Shown: positions 1 to 10,953 of the stretch, piece by piece
How positions within the stretch are numbered: the first letter of the stretch is position 1
How the letters are laid out: every line of letters begins with the position of its first letter
From: Cellulomonas denverensis
Lineage (GTDB): Bacteria > Actinomycetota > Actinomycetes > Actinomycetales > Cellulomonadaceae
Length of the DNA stretch: 64,000 nt
Direction of reading: 5' to 3'
NCBI RefSeq assembly: GCF_012396125.1
Contig: NZ_JAAXOX010000009.1
Location: 62,001 to 126,000 of the forward strand
Position numbers and translations under genes: made by a program
Notes under the pieces: model-generated
What the model was told of the DNA's origin: nothing
Databases searched by the model: none
The model's input: the letters and a program-made list of their open reading frames with translations, nothing else

Positions 1-382
1 GCACCACGCCGTCCTGGATCGCCCGGATCCCCTCCTGGGACAGCGCCCACAACCGTCCCGGCGAGCCGCCGTCCGGGATCAACGGCAGCGCACCGCCGCC
101 GTACCCGACCAGCACGGCATACCCGGCGAGCACCAGCCCGGTCAGTGACGGCAGCCAGGCGGAGGTGGTGACCGCCCGGGTCCCGGCGACCACGGCGGCG
201 GTGGCGACCAGGGCGAGCAGCACGTGCAGCCGCCAACTCCCGGCGGTGGTGACCAACTCGGAGAACGCGCCGAGCGCGGTGAGCATCGCCAGCACCAGCA
301 CCAGGCTGGACACCAGCGCGCGACCGGTGCCGGGCCGCAATCGGGAGCGGACCGCCGGGGCCGGGGTGGTGGTGGTCGTCAT
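1..382 (-). CDS. Transglutaminase-like TgpA-family membrane protein, N-terminal part (cut by left edge)
   Basis: Only about 127 N-terminal codons are present; the gene runs off the left edge. The start ATG at 382 overlaps the stop of the upstream DUF58 gene as ATGA. The visible product has a Thr/Pro/Arg-rich cytoplasmic start followed by several hydrophobic segments (for example VSSLVLVLVLAML and LHVLLALVATAAVVAG). This matches the N-terminal membrane domain of TgpA/DUF3488 proteins, whose transglutaminase core lies further on. The moxR-DUF58-tgpA order is a common actinobacterial operon. The family call rests on topology and context, since the catalytic domain is out of view. Confidence 0.6.
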   Translation of the reverse strand, partial: MTTTTTPAPAVRSRLRPGTGRALVSSLVLVLAMLTALGAFSELVTTAGSWRLHVLLALVATAAVVAGTRAVTTSAWLPSLTGLVLAGYAVLVGYGGGALPLIPDGGSPGRLWALSQEGIRAIQDGVV

Positions 383-1553
383 GCCACGCTCCCCAGGGCC
401 AGCCAGGTGGCGGTGGGGTCGGAGCCGGACTCGGTCTGCACGGTGTGCCAGCCGGCGCGCAGCAGATCGCGGGTGGTGTCGGTGGCCTGCTCGCCGGTGC
501 CGCGAACGATCGCCCAGCACGGCCGGGCGGTGCTCAGTCCGGCGAGCGCGGCGCGCAGGGCGGGTCGTTGCGGCCCGAGTACCGCGACCACCAGGCCGAC
601 GCCGGAGTCGGTGGACTCGACGGTGCGGATCTGGGCCAGCAGCGCGCGGTCGGCGGCGTCCCGGTCCGGTTGTCCGACCAGGTCCACCGTGGCGTCCAGC
701 AGGGCGGTCCGGTCCCCGGTGCCCGGGCGGGGCCCGTCGGTCAGCAGGGTGGTGGGGTGGCCGGCGGCGCGCAGGGCGAGGGCCGCCGAGGCCGCCATCG
801 CGATGCTCCACTCCAGCTCGTCGCCCTCGGGTGCCGGGTCCAACAGCACCGAGGCCGCCCGGACCCCGGCGTGCTCGTCGGTGCGGACCAGCAGAGCGCC
901 GCGCCGGGCCGACGAGGGCCAGTGCACCCGGCGCAGGTCGTCGCCGACCTGGTACTCGCGCAGCGCCGCGTCGTCCGACCCGGGGGAGTGCGCCCCGGTG
1001 ACCGCACGCTCGGGTTCGGCGACCACCAGGGTGCGGGGCACCGGCAGTTCGGTCACCGCGGGCCAGGCGCTCAGGCTCTGCTCGTCGCCCAGCGGTCCGC
1101 GGATCCGGGCGACCCCGAACGGGTCGGTGCGGGTGACGGTCAGCGGACCCATCGCCCAGCGGCCGCGGCGACCGGCGGTGACCTGGTAGGTCAGCTGGAC
1201 CTGGTCCCGGCTGCGGACCACCCGGGCCCGCAGCGGGCGCCCGCCGGACAGCTCGGTGGCCGCCTGCTCGCGCAGTTGCAGCGCACCGGCGTTCCGCCCG
1301 GTGACCCGGACCTCGACCTCGGCAGACCGGCCGGTGAACACCGGGTCGGGCCGGACGGTGCGGCGCACCTCGAGGCCCCGGCGCCGGCCCCGGGCTCCCT
1401 CGACCAGCACCAGGACGATGCCGACGACGGTGGCGAGCACCGGGATCGCGCCCAGCACCAGCAGGTCGGGGGACCCCACCGCCACCGCCACCGCCATCAC
1501 GCCCAGGCCGAGCAGCACCATGCCGATGCCGCGGCCGGTCGGACGCAGGCGCA

Positions 1554-1554
<1 letters not shown>
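379..1554 (-). CDS. DUF58 (vWA-like) membrane-anchored protein of a MoxR operon
   Basis: This 391-residue protein has two N-terminal hydrophobic helices (about residues 10-55). A beta-rich domain follows, then the DUF58 signature around residues 200-225, where EYQVGDDLRRVHW precedes RTDEHAG. DUF58 proteins resemble von Willebrand A domains and act with MoxR AAA+ ATPases, probably as chaperone pairs for envelope or metal-dependent enzymes; the substrate is unknown. The ATG at 1554 overlaps the moxR stop and its stop overlaps the tgpA-like start, so the three genes should be translationally coupled. Family assignment is firm; cellular role is inferred. Confidence 0.85.
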
Positions 1555-2573
<1,019 letters not shown>

Positions 2574-2803
2574 GAAGTACCCCTCTCGTCTGGGGGAGAG
2601 CGTACGGGCGCGGAAGCGGGTCCGGGGAGGTGAACCCGGCCCGGCTCGGAGCGGGCGTCCCGGATTCCCCACTTCCCTCCCCGGACAGGCGCCGACGGAC
2701 CGGGCTGCGGGTGTCCTCCCAGGTCAGCGAACGGCGTGCCGGGATCGATTCGCCTCGGTCGTGGGGAATCGCGACCGCGTCCGACTCGCTGGGCACGATT
2801 TCG

Positions 2804-2818
2804 CTCCACTTCACTCCA
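2804..2818 (-). promoter_or_regulatory. Inverted MraZ-type boxes facing moxR
   Basis: On the minus strand two TGGAG pentamers (complement CTCCA at 2804-2808 and 2814-2818) are spaced 10 bp apart within GGTGGAGTGAAGTGGAGCGA. This mirrors the mraZ-proximal boxes at 2883-2907. A third box (TCGTG at the expected place) is degenerate. The rest of 2574-2955 holds nothing else I can name apart from ribosome binding sites. Confidence 0.5.
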
Positions 2819-2882
2819 CCGCCTCTGACCTGCACAGACACTGGTTCCGCCCGGCAGATTCACCCGTCCGCTACCGATCTGG

Positions 2883-2907
2883 TGGAGCGAAGTGGAGTAC
2901 CGTGGGG
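2883..2907 (+). promoter_or_regulatory. MraZ operator and -10 element of the division/cell-wall operon
   Basis: TGGAG (2883-2887), TGGAG (2893-2897) and TGGGG (2903-2907) repeat at exact 10-bp intervals. This is the arrangement of MraZ boxes (TGGGN-N5 repeats) known from E. coli. A -10-like TACCGT at 2898-2903 lies between the second and third boxes, so bound MraZ would block initiation. Autoregulation of the cluster is inferred from this layout. Confidence 0.75.
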
Positions 2908-2955
2908 CCATCGGGTGCCGACGGGTGCCCGCCGACGCATCGGGGAGGTGACGTC

Positions 2956-3432
2956 ATGGGACTGGAGCAGGCGATGGCCGGGCTCGGCACCGGCGTCCCC
3001 TTCCTCGGTACCCACACGCCCCGCCTGGACGAGAAAGGACGGTTGATCCTCCCCGCGAAATTCCGTCCCCAGCTCGCCCAGGGCCTGGTGATGACCCGGG
3101 GCCAGGACCGCTGCCTGTTCCTGCTGCCGCTCGACGAGTTCGCGCGGATGCACGACAAGCTCCGGCAGGCCCCGGTGACCAGCAAGCAGGCCCGCGACTA
3201 CCTCCGGGTGTTCCTGTCCGGGGCCTCCGACGAGGTGCCGGACAAGCAGGGCCGGGTCTCGATCCCGCCGATGCTGCGGGCCTACGCCGGACTCGACCGG
3301 GACGTGGCCGTGATCGGCGCCGGGACCCGGGTCGAGGTCTGGGACCTGCAGGCCTGGGAGACCTACCTGGCCGCCCAGGAGGCCGGTTACGCCGAGACCG
3401 CCGAGGAGGTCTTCCCCGGGGGCGCCTTCTGA
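2956..3432 (+). CDS. mraZ: Transcriptional regulator MraZ
   Basis: A 158-residue AbrB-fold DNA-binding protein with both MraZ repeats, each with a DxxGR motif: [14 protein letters not shown] near residue 25 and [14 protein letters not shown] near residue 95. It represses the dcw cluster that it heads. The ATG at 2956 has a strong GGGGAGG seven bases upstream, giving about 16 residues before the usual [14 protein letters not shown] start. Boxes fitting its known target lie directly upstream at 2883-2907. A 185-bp gap separates it from rsmH. Confidence 0.95.
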   Translation: MGLEQAMAGLGTGVPFLGTHTPRLDEKGRLILPAKFRPQLAQGLVMTRGQDRCLFLLPLDEFARMHDKLRQAPVTSKQARDYLRVFLSGASDEVPDKQGRVSIPPMLRAYAGLDRDVAVIGAGTRVEVWDLQAWETYLAAQEAGYAETAEEVFPGGAF

Positions 3433-3617
3433 GCCACCGCCCACCGTCCACCACCGTCCCGCGCACCCGCCCGATGAGATCTCTCCCCGTTCTTCTGACG
3501 CCCCTTCCCCGGCGCCAGAGGTCCGGTGGGGGATCTGGTCGGACGGCTGGAGGGGCCGGAAGACCACCACAGTCCGCCGCCGAACCGGCGGCCGAGCACG
3601 AGCAGGAAGAGGAGCGC

Positions 3618-4616
3618 ATGAGCACGAGCGACGCCGCCCAGCGGCACACGCCCGTCCTCCTGCAGCGCTGCCTGGACCTGCTCGGGCCGGCGCTGGCCGA
3701 GCCCGGCGCGGTGATGATCGACGCGACGCTGGGCATGGGCGGCCACACCGCGGGCGTGCTGGACGCGATCGGCACCGTCCGGGTGATCGGCATCGACCGG
3801 GACCCGCAGGCGCTGGACCTGGCCTCGGCCCGGCTGGCCCGGTTCGGCGACCGGTTCACCCCGGTGCACGCGGTCTACGACGAGATCCCGGACGTGCTGG
3901 ACGAGCTCGGCCTGCCGGGGGTGCACGGCGTGCTGATGGACCTCGGGGTGTCCTCGCTGCAGCTGGACGAGGCCGAGCGCGGATTCGCCTACGCCCAGGA
4001 CGCCCCGCTGGACATGCGGATGGACCCGACCCGGGGCCGCACCGCCGCCGACGTCCTGGCGGAGTACGACGAGGCCGACCTGGTGCGGATCCTGCGCGAG
4101 TACGGCGAGGAGCGGTTCGCCGGCCGGATCGCCCGCCGGATCGTGCAGACCCGGCAGACCGCCCGGATCGAGCGCTCCGGGGAACTGGTGGACCTGATCC
4201 GGGCCAGCATCCCGGCGGCCGCCCGGCAGAAGGGTGGCAACCCGGCCAAGCGCACGTTCCAGGCGCTGCGGATCGAGGTCAACGACGAGCTGGCCGTGCT
4301 CGGCCGGGCGGTGCCCGCCGCGGTGGAGGCGCTGCTGGTCGGTGGCCGGATCGCGGTGGAGTCCTACCACTCGCTGGAGGACCGGCTGGTGAAGCGGACG
4401 CTGGCCGCCGGTGCCACCACCAGTGCGCCGCCCGGGCTGCCGGTGGTCCCCGAGGACCACGCCCCGTACCTGCGGCTGCTGACCCGCGGTGCCGAGGAGG
4501 CCGACGAGGCCGAGATCGCCCGCAACCCCCGATCACAGTCGGTCCGGCTCCGGGCCGCCGAACGGCTCCGGCCCACCCCCCGTCACCTGCGAGCAGCATC
4601 GAGGAGAACCGCATGA
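3618..4616 (+). CDS. rsmH: 16S rRNA (cytosine-1402-N4)-methyltransferase RsmH
   Basis: This 332-residue protein uses S-adenosylmethionine to methylate N4 of C1402 in the 16S rRNA decoding centre. It shows HTPVLLQRC at the N terminus, the SAM loop [20 protein letters not shown], the [10 protein letters not shown] motif and the C-terminal [10 protein letters not shown]. The ATG at 3618 follows AAGAGGAGC and gives the family's usual length; an upstream in-frame extension is low-complexity and unlikely to be translated. It overlaps ftsL by ATGA. Confidence 0.96.
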   Translation: MSTSDAAQRHTPVLLQRCLDLLGPALAEPGAVMIDATLGMGGHTAGVLDAIGTVRVIGIDRDPQALDLASARLARFGDRFTPVHAVYDEIPDVLDELGLPGVHGVLMDLGVSSLQLDEAERGFAYAQDAPLDMRMDPTRGRTAADVLAEYDEADLVRILREYGEERFAGRIARRIVQTRQTARIERSGELVDLIRASIPAAARQKGGNPAKRTFQALRIEVNDELAVLGRAVPAAVEALLVGGRIAVESYHSLEDRLVKRTLAAGATTSAPPGLPVVPEDHAPYLRLLTRGAEEADEAEIARNPRSQSVRLRAAERLRPTPRHLRAASRRTA

Positions 4617-5008
4617 GCGCCGAGCAGGCCGTCCGCGCCCGGGCCCTCCCGCGGCCGTCCGCCCGGCCGGAGCCGCGCAGCACCCCGCGGCTGCGGCTGG
4701 TCCGCCCGCCGGCGCAGGCGCGCGCCCACGTGCCGTTCGTGATGCTGTGCATGGCGGTGCTGATCGCCGCGCTGCTGTCCGCGCTGCTGCTGAACACCCG
4801 GCTCGCGGCCGGCGCCTACGAGCAGCACAAGCTGGACATCGAGCTCGCCGAGCTGGCCCGCACCGAGCAGGACCTGGCCGCGCAGCTGGACACCAACCGG
4901 TCGCCGAAGGAGCTCGCCGAGCGGGCCGCCGCCCTGGGCATGGAGCCCGCCGGGTCCACCGGCTGGCTGCGACTGTCGGACGGCACCGTCCGGGGAGCCG
5001 GCCAGTGA
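4613..5008 (+). CDS. ftsL: Cell division protein FtsL (septum formation initiator-like)
   Basis: A 131-residue bitopic protein with a basic cytoplasmic N terminus of about 40 residues. One transmembrane helix follows (about 41-62, [19 protein letters not shown]), then a short leucine-zipper-like periplasmic segment ([20 protein letters not shown]). It should pair with a DivIC/FtsB-type partner and FtsQ in the divisome. Sequence conservation of FtsL is low, so the call leans on topology and its fixed place between rsmH and ftsI. It overlaps both neighbours by four bases. Confidence 0.85.
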   Translation: MSAEQAVRARALPRPSARPEPRSTPRLRLVRPPAQARAHVPFVMLCMAVLIAALLSALLLNTRLAAGAYEQHKLDIELAELARTEQDLAAQLDTNRSPKELAERAAALGMEPAGSTGWLRLSDGTVRGAGQ

Positions 5009-6837
5009 CCGCCCCGTCCGGCCGGAACGGCAACCGCGCACCCCGCAGCGGCATGACCCAGCGCCCGCACGCCCCGATCCGGGACCGGGTCGGCCCCCGG
5101 CTGGCGAACCTGGCCCGGCGCCGGACGGTGCTGGTGGTGCTGGTCGCCGGCCTGCTCACCGTGTTCGCCGGGCGGCTGATCTACGTCCAGGGCATCGCCG
5201 GGGACGCGATCGCCGCCGAGGCGCTGCAGAACCGGTTGTCCACCTCCGTGCTGATCGCCAGCCGCGGCCAGATCACCGACACCAACGGCGAGGTGCTGGC
5301 CACCTCGGTGGACCGCTACGACATCTACGTGAACCAGAAGCAGCTGGCGACCTGGTCGACCGTGCAGGACGGCGTCACGTACTCCGGCGCCGCCGGTGCC
5401 GCCGCGCTGCTCGCCCCGATCCTCGATCTGCCGGAGGCGGAGCTCGGCGCGACCCTGCAGGGCGACGCGGGCTTCAAGTACGTGGCCAAGGGCGTGCTGC
5501 CCGAGGTGTGGCAGGTGGTGCGCGACCTGCGGATCAACGGCATCAACGCCGACCAGGTCGCCGAGCGGGTGTACCCGAACGGCAACACCGCGGGCAACGT
5601 GCTCGGCTGGGTGAACCGGGACGGCGTCGGCGCGCAGAGCATCGAGCAGCTGATGAACGAGGAGCTGAGCGGCACCAACGGCTACACCCGGTACGAGCGC
5701 GGCCGGGGCGGTCAGCTGATCCCGGGCGGCTACGAGGAGACCACCGAGGCCCAGGACGGCAAGGACCTGCAGCTGACGATCAGCACCGATCTGCAGTACC
5801 GGGCCCAGCAGGCGATCGAGCAGCAGGTGGCCGCCACCGGTGCGGACTCCGGCTCGATCGTGGTGATCAACGTCAAGACCGGGGAGATCCTGGTGCTGGC
5901 CGAGTCCGCCACCGTCGACCCGAACGACCCGGGGGCGGACCAGAGCCTGCTCGGCGGTTCCAAGTCGGTGTCCAACGTCTTCGAGCCCGGGTCCACCGCC
6001 AAGGTGATCACGATGGCCGCCGCGATCGAGAGCGGCATCGTCGACCCGTACAGCCAGTACACGGTGCCCTACCAGTACACGACCTCGAACGGGCAGACCT
6101 TCAAGGACTCGCACGAGCACGCCGGGATGCAGCTGACCACCACCGGGATCCTGGCGCAGTCCTCGAACACCGGCACGGTGATGATCGGGGAGAACATCCC
6201 GCAGCAGACCCGCTACGACTACCTGCACAAGTTCGGCTTCGGCCAGAAGACCGGCATCGAGCTGCCGAACGAGTCCGCGGGCAGCCTGAAGGCCGCCGAC
6301 GACTGGGACGGCCGCACCAAGTACGCGGTGCTGTTCGGCCAGGGCCTGTCGGTGACCGCGCTGCAGGCCACCGAGGTCTTCGCCACCATCGCCAACGACG
6401 GGGTGCGGATCCAGCCGCACCTGGTGAAGGGCTGGACCGACCAGGACGGCACCTACACCGCGGCCGAACCCGCCGAGCAGACCCAGGTGGTCTCCCCGGA
6501 GACCGCGCAGACCGTGCTCACCATGATGGAGAGCGCGGTGGACGAGGGCACCGGTTCGACCGCCGCGATCCCCGGCTACCGGGTGGCGGGCAAGACCGGC
6601 ACCGCCCAGAACTGGGACGAGAACGGCAACCAGGGCATCACGTCCTCCTTCATCGGCGTGGCCCCGGCCGACGACCCGGCGATCGCCGTGTCGGTGGTGC
6701 TGCACAACCCGCGCACCTCCGAGTGGGGCGGCACCGTGGCCGGCCCGGTGTTCAGCCAGATCGCCGGCTACGCCCTGACCGAGCTGGGCGTCGCCCCGTC
6801 CGGCACGCCGGCGCAGCTGTTCCCGACCGAGTGGTGA
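5005..6837 (+). CDS. ftsI: Septal peptidoglycan transpeptidase FtsI (PBP3, class B)
   Basis: A 610-residue class B penicillin-binding protein that crosslinks septal peptidoglycan with FtsW. It has a basic cytoplasmic tail, a membrane anchor near residues 40-57 (VLVVLVAGLLTVFAGRLIYV), a PBP dimer domain and a transpeptidase domain. The catalytic motifs are S330-TAK, S386-SN and K530-TGT. The GTG at 5005 overlaps the ftsL stop; an ATG at 5053 (MTQRPHAP) is an alternative. The intergenic gap after it is short and contains the murE promoter. Confidence 0.95.
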   Translation: MTAPSGRNGNRAPRSGMTQRPHAPIRDRVGPRLANLARRRTVLVVLVAGLLTVFAGRLIYVQGIAGDAIAAEALQNRLSTSVLIASRGQITDTNGEVLATSVDRYDIYVNQKQLATWSTVQDGVTYSGAAGAAALLAPILDLPEAELGATLQGDAGFKYVAKGVLPEVWQVVRDLRINGINADQVAERVYPNGNTAGNVLGWVNRDGVGAQSIEQLMNEELSGTNGYTRYERGRGGQLIPGGYEETTEAQDGKDLQLTISTDLQYRAQQAIEQQVAATGADSGSIVVINVKTGEILVLAESATVDPNDPGADQSLLGGSKSVSNVFEPGSTAKVITMAAAIESGIVDPYSQYTVPYQYTTSNGQTFKDSHEHAGMQLTTTGILAQSSNTGTVMIGENIPQQTRYDYLHKFGFGQKTGIELPNESAGSLKAADDWDGRTKYAVLFGQGLSVTALQATEVFATIANDGVRIQPHLVKGWTDQDGTYTAAEPAEQTQVVSPETAQTVLTMMESAVDEGTGSTAAIPGYRVAGKTGTAQNWDENGNQGITSSFIGVAPADDPAIAVSVVLHNPRTSEWGGTVAGPVFSQIAGYALTELGVAPSGTPAQLFPTEW

Positions 6838-6877
6838 GGGCCACTCAGGCCGAGTCGGGCTCTCCGGCCGCGCGCGG

Positions 6878-6891
6878 TAGATTCGTGTCCA
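6878..6891 (+). promoter_or_regulatory. -10 element of a leaderless murE promoter
   Basis: TAGATT at 6878-6883 ends seven bases before the murE ATG and no Shine-Dalgarno sequence is present. Transcription would start at or next to the start codon. An internal promoter here would let murE-murF-mraY be expressed apart from mraZ control. Confidence 0.55.
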
Positions 6892-8456
6892 TGACGTCCC
6901 CGCAGGGTCGGCTGCGCCCTGAGCAGCCCCACCGCCCCCGGGTCGCCGACCTCGCCGAGGCCTTCGGGCTGCCGGTCGAGGGTGCGCCGCTCCCGTCCGA
7001 CCTGCCGGCCTCCGGGGTCACGGTGTCGAGTGCGGACACCGAGCCCGGCGACGTCTTCGTGGCGGTGCCCGGTGCCAAGGTGCACGGCGCACGGTTCGCC
7101 GAGGACGCGGTGCAGGCCGGTGCGGTCGCCGTGGTCACCGACCGGGCCGGGGCCACGCTGGTCGCCGACCTGGGGGTGCCGGTGCTGATCGCCGACGACC
7201 CGCGGGCGCTGGCCGGTCACCTGGCCGCCGCGCTGCACCAGCACCCGGGCGAGCACCTGACCACGGTCGGGGTCACCGGCACCAACGGCAAGACCACCAC
7301 CACCTACTTCGTCGACGCCGCCCTGCGCCGCGCCCTGGGTGACACCGTGCTGATGGGCACCGTGGAGCTGCGGATCGGCGACCAGGCGATCGAGAGCCCG
7401 CGCACCACGGTCGAGGCGCCGGTGGTGCAGTCGATGCTGGCCCGGGGCCTGGAACTCGGACTCGCGGCCTCGGTGATGGAGGTCTCCTCGCACGCGCTGG
7501 CGCTGGGCCGGGTGAACGGCCTGGTGCTGTCGGTGGCCGGGTTCACCAACCTGCAGCGCGACCACCTGGACTTCCACGGCGACATGGAGGGCTACTACCG
7601 CGCCAAGGCCCAGCTGTTCACCCCCGAGCACGCCCGCCACGGCGTGGTCGTGGTGGACGACGAGTGGGGCCGGCGGCTGGCCGGCGAGGCCACCATCCCG
7701 GTGGACACCGTCGCCACCCACGTCGGCGCGCCGGAGGGCGAGACCGCGGACTGGGCGGTGGTGGAGGCGGACATCGGCCTGGACGGGGTCGGCTCCTCCT
7801 TCGTGCTGCGCGGCCCGGACGGCACCCGGCACACCGCGGCCAGCCCGCTGCCCGGCCTGGTCAACGTGTCGAATGCCGCGCTGGCCGTGGTGATCGCGCA
7901 CCGGGCCGGGGTGGACCTGGACGTGGCGATCGACGCGGTGGCGCACGCGCACGAGATCCCGGGCCGGATGGAGCGCGTGATCGAGCGCGCTCCCGGCCGC
8001 CCGCTGGCGCTGGTCGACTATGCGCACACCCCGGACGCCCTGGTGCTCGCCCTGGAGGCGGTCCGCCCGATCACCCCGGGCCGGCTGATCATCGTCTTCG
8101 GCTCCGACGGCGACCGGGACCAGGGCAAGCGCCCGATCATGGGCCAGATCGCCGCCCGGCTGGCCGACGTGCTGGTGGTCACGGACGAGAACCCGCGGTC
8201 GGAGGACCCGGCCGCGATCCGCGCCGCCATCCTGTCCGGGGTGCGCGAGCAGCGGCCCACCCTGGTGGACGTGCACGAGGCCACTAGCCGCCGTCAGGCG
8301 ATCCACGACGCACTCGATCTGGCCGAGGAGCAGGACACCATCATCATCACCGGCAAGGGCCACGAGCCGACCCAGGAGATCGCCGGCGTCTTCCACCGGT
8401 ACAACGACCGCGACGTGCTGCTCGAGCACGACTTCGGAGCGGAGCCGACCGCGTGA
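6891..8456 (+). CDS. murE: UDP-MurNAc-tripeptide ligase MurE
   Basis: A 521-residue Mur ligase that adds the third stem residue to UDP-MurNAc-L-Ala-D-Glu in the cytoplasm. It has the N-terminal uridine-binding domain (SSADTEPGDVFVAVPG), the ATP loop [11 protein letters not shown], and the ligase signatures MEVSSHALAL and YAHTPDAL. The C-terminal DENPRSEDP motif is near residue 440. The DNPR/DENPR motif is associated with diaminopimelate-adding enzymes but also varies in actinobacteria, so the third residue is not settled. It overlaps murF by GTGA. Confidence 0.95.
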   Translation: MTSPQGRLRPEQPHRPRVADLAEAFGLPVEGAPLPSDLPASGVTVSSADTEPGDVFVAVPGAKVHGARFAEDAVQAGAVAVVTDRAGATLVADLGVPVLIADDPRALAGHLAAALHQHPGEHLTTVGVTGTNGKTTTTYFVDAALRRALGDTVLMGTVELRIGDQAIESPRTTVEAPVVQSMLARGLELGLAASVMEVSSHALALGRVNGLVLSVAGFTNLQRDHLDFHGDMEGYYRAKAQLFTPEHARHGVVVVDDEWGRRLAGEATIPVDTVATHVGAPEGETADWAVVEADIGLDGVGSSFVLRGPDGTRHTAASPLPGLVNVSNAALAVVIAHRAGVDLDVAIDAVAHAHEIPGRMERVIERAPGRPLALVDYAHTPDALVLALEAVRPITPGRLIIVFGSDGDRDQGKRPIMGQIAARLADVLVVTDENPRSEDPAAIRAAILSGVREQRPTLVDVHEATSRRQAIHDALDLAEEQDTIIITGKGHEPTQEIAGVFHRYNDRDVLLEHDFGAEPTA

Positions 8457-9880
8457 TCGCCTGGACCGCACAGCAGGTGGCCGACGCCACCGGCGGACGG
8501 CTCAGCCAGGTCGCGCCGCACACCATGGTCACCGGCCCGGTGGTCACCGACTCCCGCCAGGTGCAGCCCGGGTCGCTGTTCGTCGCCCTGCCCGGCGAGC
8601 ACGTGGACGGCCACGACTTCGCCGCCCGCGCGGTGACCGACGGCGGTGCCCACCTGGTGCTCGCCGCCCGCGAGCTGCCCGGCGTGCCCGCGGTGATCGT
8701 CGACGACGTCGAGGTCGCCCTGGGTGAGCTGGCCCGCGGGGTGCTGGCCGCCCTGCGCGAGGCCGCCGCCGAGCCCGGTGGCACGCCGCTGACCGTGATC
8801 GGCATCACCGGGTCGGTGGGCAAGACCACCACCAAGGACCTGCTGGCCCAGATCTGCGCCACCGCCGGCCCGACCATCGCGCCGGAGAAGTCGTTCAACA
8901 ACGAGATCGGCCTGCCGCTCACCGTGCTGCGCGCCGACGAGTCCACCCGGTTCCTGGTGCTGGAGATGGGCGCCAGCGGCATCGGGCACCTGGACTACCT
9001 GACCCGGATCGCGCCGCCCGACATCGCGGTGGTGCTGGTGGTCGGCCACGCGCACCTGGGCGGCTTCGGCGGGATCGAGGCGGTTGCCCGGGCCAAGTCC
9101 GAGATCGTCTCCGGCCTGCTGCCCACCGGGGTGGCGGTGCTGAACGCCGACGACTCCCGGGTCGCCGCGATGGCCGCCAAGGCGCCGGGGGAGGTGCTGA
9201 CCTTCGGCACCACCGACGCGGCCGACGTGCGTGCGCTGGACCTGCGGGTGGACCGGGCCGGGCGTCCGGAGTTCACCCTGGAGCTGCGCGACGGCGAGCG
9301 GGCCGAAGTGCACCTGCGGCTGGTCGGCGAGCACCACGCCCACAACGCGCTGGCCGCCGCCGCCACCGCCCTGACCGCCGGACTGTCCCTGACCGAGGTG
9401 GTCACCGCGCTGAACGCCGCGGACGCGCTCAGCCCGCACCGGATGCACGTGGTCGACCGGCCGGACGGCATCACGGTGATCGACGACTCCTACAACGCCA
9501 ACCCCGACTCGATGCGCGCCGCGCTCAAGGCCCTGGCCGTGCTGGCCGGGCGGGAGCGGCGCTCGGTGGCGGTGCTGGGCGAGATGATGGAGCTCGGTCC
9601 GGACTCCCGGGTCGAGCACGAGGCGATCGGGCTCCAGGTGGTCCGGCTGAACATCGGGCTGACCGTGGTGGTCGGCGACGGTGCCCGGCCGATCGCCGCC
9701 GGTGCGGTCCGTGAGGGGTCCTGGGGCGAGGAAGTGCTGTTCGTGGACGACGTGGACCAGGCGGCCGAGTTGCTGGCGGCCGAGCTGCGCCCCGGCGACG
9801 TGGTGCTGGTGAAGTCCTCCAACGGCTCCGGGCTGTGGCGGCTCGGCGACCTGCTGACCGACGGGGAGGCCTCGGCATGA
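8453..9880 (+). CDS. murF: UDP-MurNAc-tripeptide D-alanyl-D-alanine ligase MurF
   Basis: A 475-residue ligase that attaches D-Ala-D-Ala to complete UDP-MurNAc-pentapeptide. It shows [18 protein letters not shown] in the N-terminal domain, the ATP loop [36 protein letters not shown] and the C-terminal [12 protein letters not shown] and GEMMELG motifs. Its GTG start overlaps the murE stop and its stop overlaps the mraY start, so these three are likely translated in step. Confidence 0.95.
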   Translation: MIAWTAQQVADATGGRLSQVAPHTMVTGPVVTDSRQVQPGSLFVALPGEHVDGHDFAARAVTDGGAHLVLAARELPGVPAVIVDDVEVALGELARGVLAALREAAAEPGGTPLTVIGITGSVGKTTTKDLLAQICATAGPTIAPEKSFNNEIGLPLTVLRADESTRFLVLEMGASGIGHLDYLTRIAPPDIAVVLVVGHAHLGGFGGIEAVARAKSEIVSGLLPTGVAVLNADDSRVAAMAAKAPGEVLTFGTTDAADVRALDLRVDRAGRPEFTLELRDGERAEVHLRLVGEHHAHNALAAAATALTAGLSLTEVVTALNAADALSPHRMHVVDRPDGITVIDDSYNANPDSMRAALKALAVLAGRERRSVAVLGEMMELGPDSRVEHEAIGLQVVRLNIGLTVVVGDGARPIAAGAVREGSWGEEVLFVDDVDQAAELLAAELRPGDVVLVKSSNGSGLWRLGDLLTDGEASA

Positions 9881-10953
9881 TCTCCGTGATGGTCGCCGGT
9901 GGCGTCGCCATGCTGGTGTCGCTGTTCGGCACGCCGCTGTTCATCCGGTTCCTGGTCGCCAAGCAGTACGGCCAGTTCATCCGGCAGGACGGTCCGACCG
10001 CACACCTGACCAAGCGCGGCACCCCCACCATGGGTGGCGTCGTGATCATCGCGGCGACCCTGCTGGGCTGGCTGGTCGCAGTGCTGGTGCGCGGTGGTAC
10101 GCCGAGCGCCTCCGCCCTGCTGGTGCTGTTCCTGATGACCGGCCTGGGCGTGGTCGGCTTCCTGGACGACTTCATCAAGATCTCCCGGCAGCGGTCCCTG
10201 GGCCTGAGCGCCCGGTGGAAGATCGTCGGCCAGGGGCTGGTGGGCATCACCTTCGCGGTGCTGGCGCTGCAGTTCCCGGACTCGCTGGACCGGACCCCGG
10301 CGTCCACCCAGATCTCGTTCATCCGCGACACCCACCTGGACCTGGCGTTCGCCGGGGTGGCGGTGGGGGCCATCCTGTTCGTGATCTGGGCGAACTTCCT
10401 GATCACCGCCTGGTCGAATGCGGTGAACCTGACCGATGGGCTGGACGGCCTGGCCACCGGTGCTTCGCTGATCGTCTTCGGCGCGTACGTGATCGTGTGC
10501 GTCTGGCAGTTCAACCAGCGCTGCGGCGCCGACATGGCTGCCCGGTGCTACGCCACCCGTGACCCGCTGGACATGGCGGTGGTGGCCGCGGCGATCACCG
10601 GCGCCTGCCTGGGCTTCCTGTGGTGGAACGCCAGCCCGGCCAAGATCTTCATGGGCGACACCGGCTCGCTCGCCCTGGGTGGTGCGCTGGCCGGGATGTC
10701 GATCGTCACCCGGACCGAGATCCTGGCGGCGATCCTCGGTGGCCTGTTCGTCATCATCGTGATCTCGGACGTGATCCAGATCGGCTTCTTCAAGCTGACC
10801 GGCAAGCGGGTGTTCAAGATGGCACCGCTGCATCATCACTTCGAGCTGTCCGGCTGGGGCGAGGTCACGATCGTGATCAGGTTCTGGCTGATCGCCGGGT
10901 TGTTCGTCTCCCTGGGCGTGGGGATCTTCTACGCCGAGTGGGTGGCGGGTTGA
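9877..10953 (+). CDS. mraY: Phospho-MurNAc-pentapeptide transferase MraY
   Basis: A 358-residue polytopic enzyme that transfers phospho-MurNAc-pentapeptide to undecaprenyl phosphate, giving lipid I. Family motifs are KRGTPTMGG near residue 45, the aspartates of [35 protein letters not shown] and the histidine-rich MAPLHHHFE loop near residue 313. About ten hydrophobic helices can be seen. The ATG at 9877 overlaps the murF stop as ATGA; a longer frame would only duplicate murF sequence. Confidence 0.96.
   Translation: MISVMVAGGVAMLVSLFGTPLFIRFLVAKQYGQFIRQDGPTAHLTKRGTPTMGGVVIIAATLLGWLVAVLVRGGTPSASALLVLFLMTGLGVVGFLDDFIKISRQRSLGLSARWKIVGQGLVGITFAVLALQFPDSLDRTPASTQISFIRDTHLDLAFAGVAVGAILFVIWANFLITAWSNAVNLTDGLDGLATGASLIVFGAYVIVCVWQFNQRCGADMAARCYATRDPLDMAVVAAAITGACLGFLWWNASPAKIFMGDTGSLALGGALAGMSIVTRTEILAAILGGLFVIIVISDVIQIGFFKLTGKRVFKMAPLHHHFELSGWGEVTIVIRFWLIAGLFVSLGVGIFYAEWVAG

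Noticed and set aside
3433..3617. A small gene between mraZ and rsmH
   Set aside because: In-frame extensions upstream of rsmH are low-complexity, and a good ribosome binding site marks ATG 3618; only a weak GCCGCC/GGCGGC hairpin is seen there.
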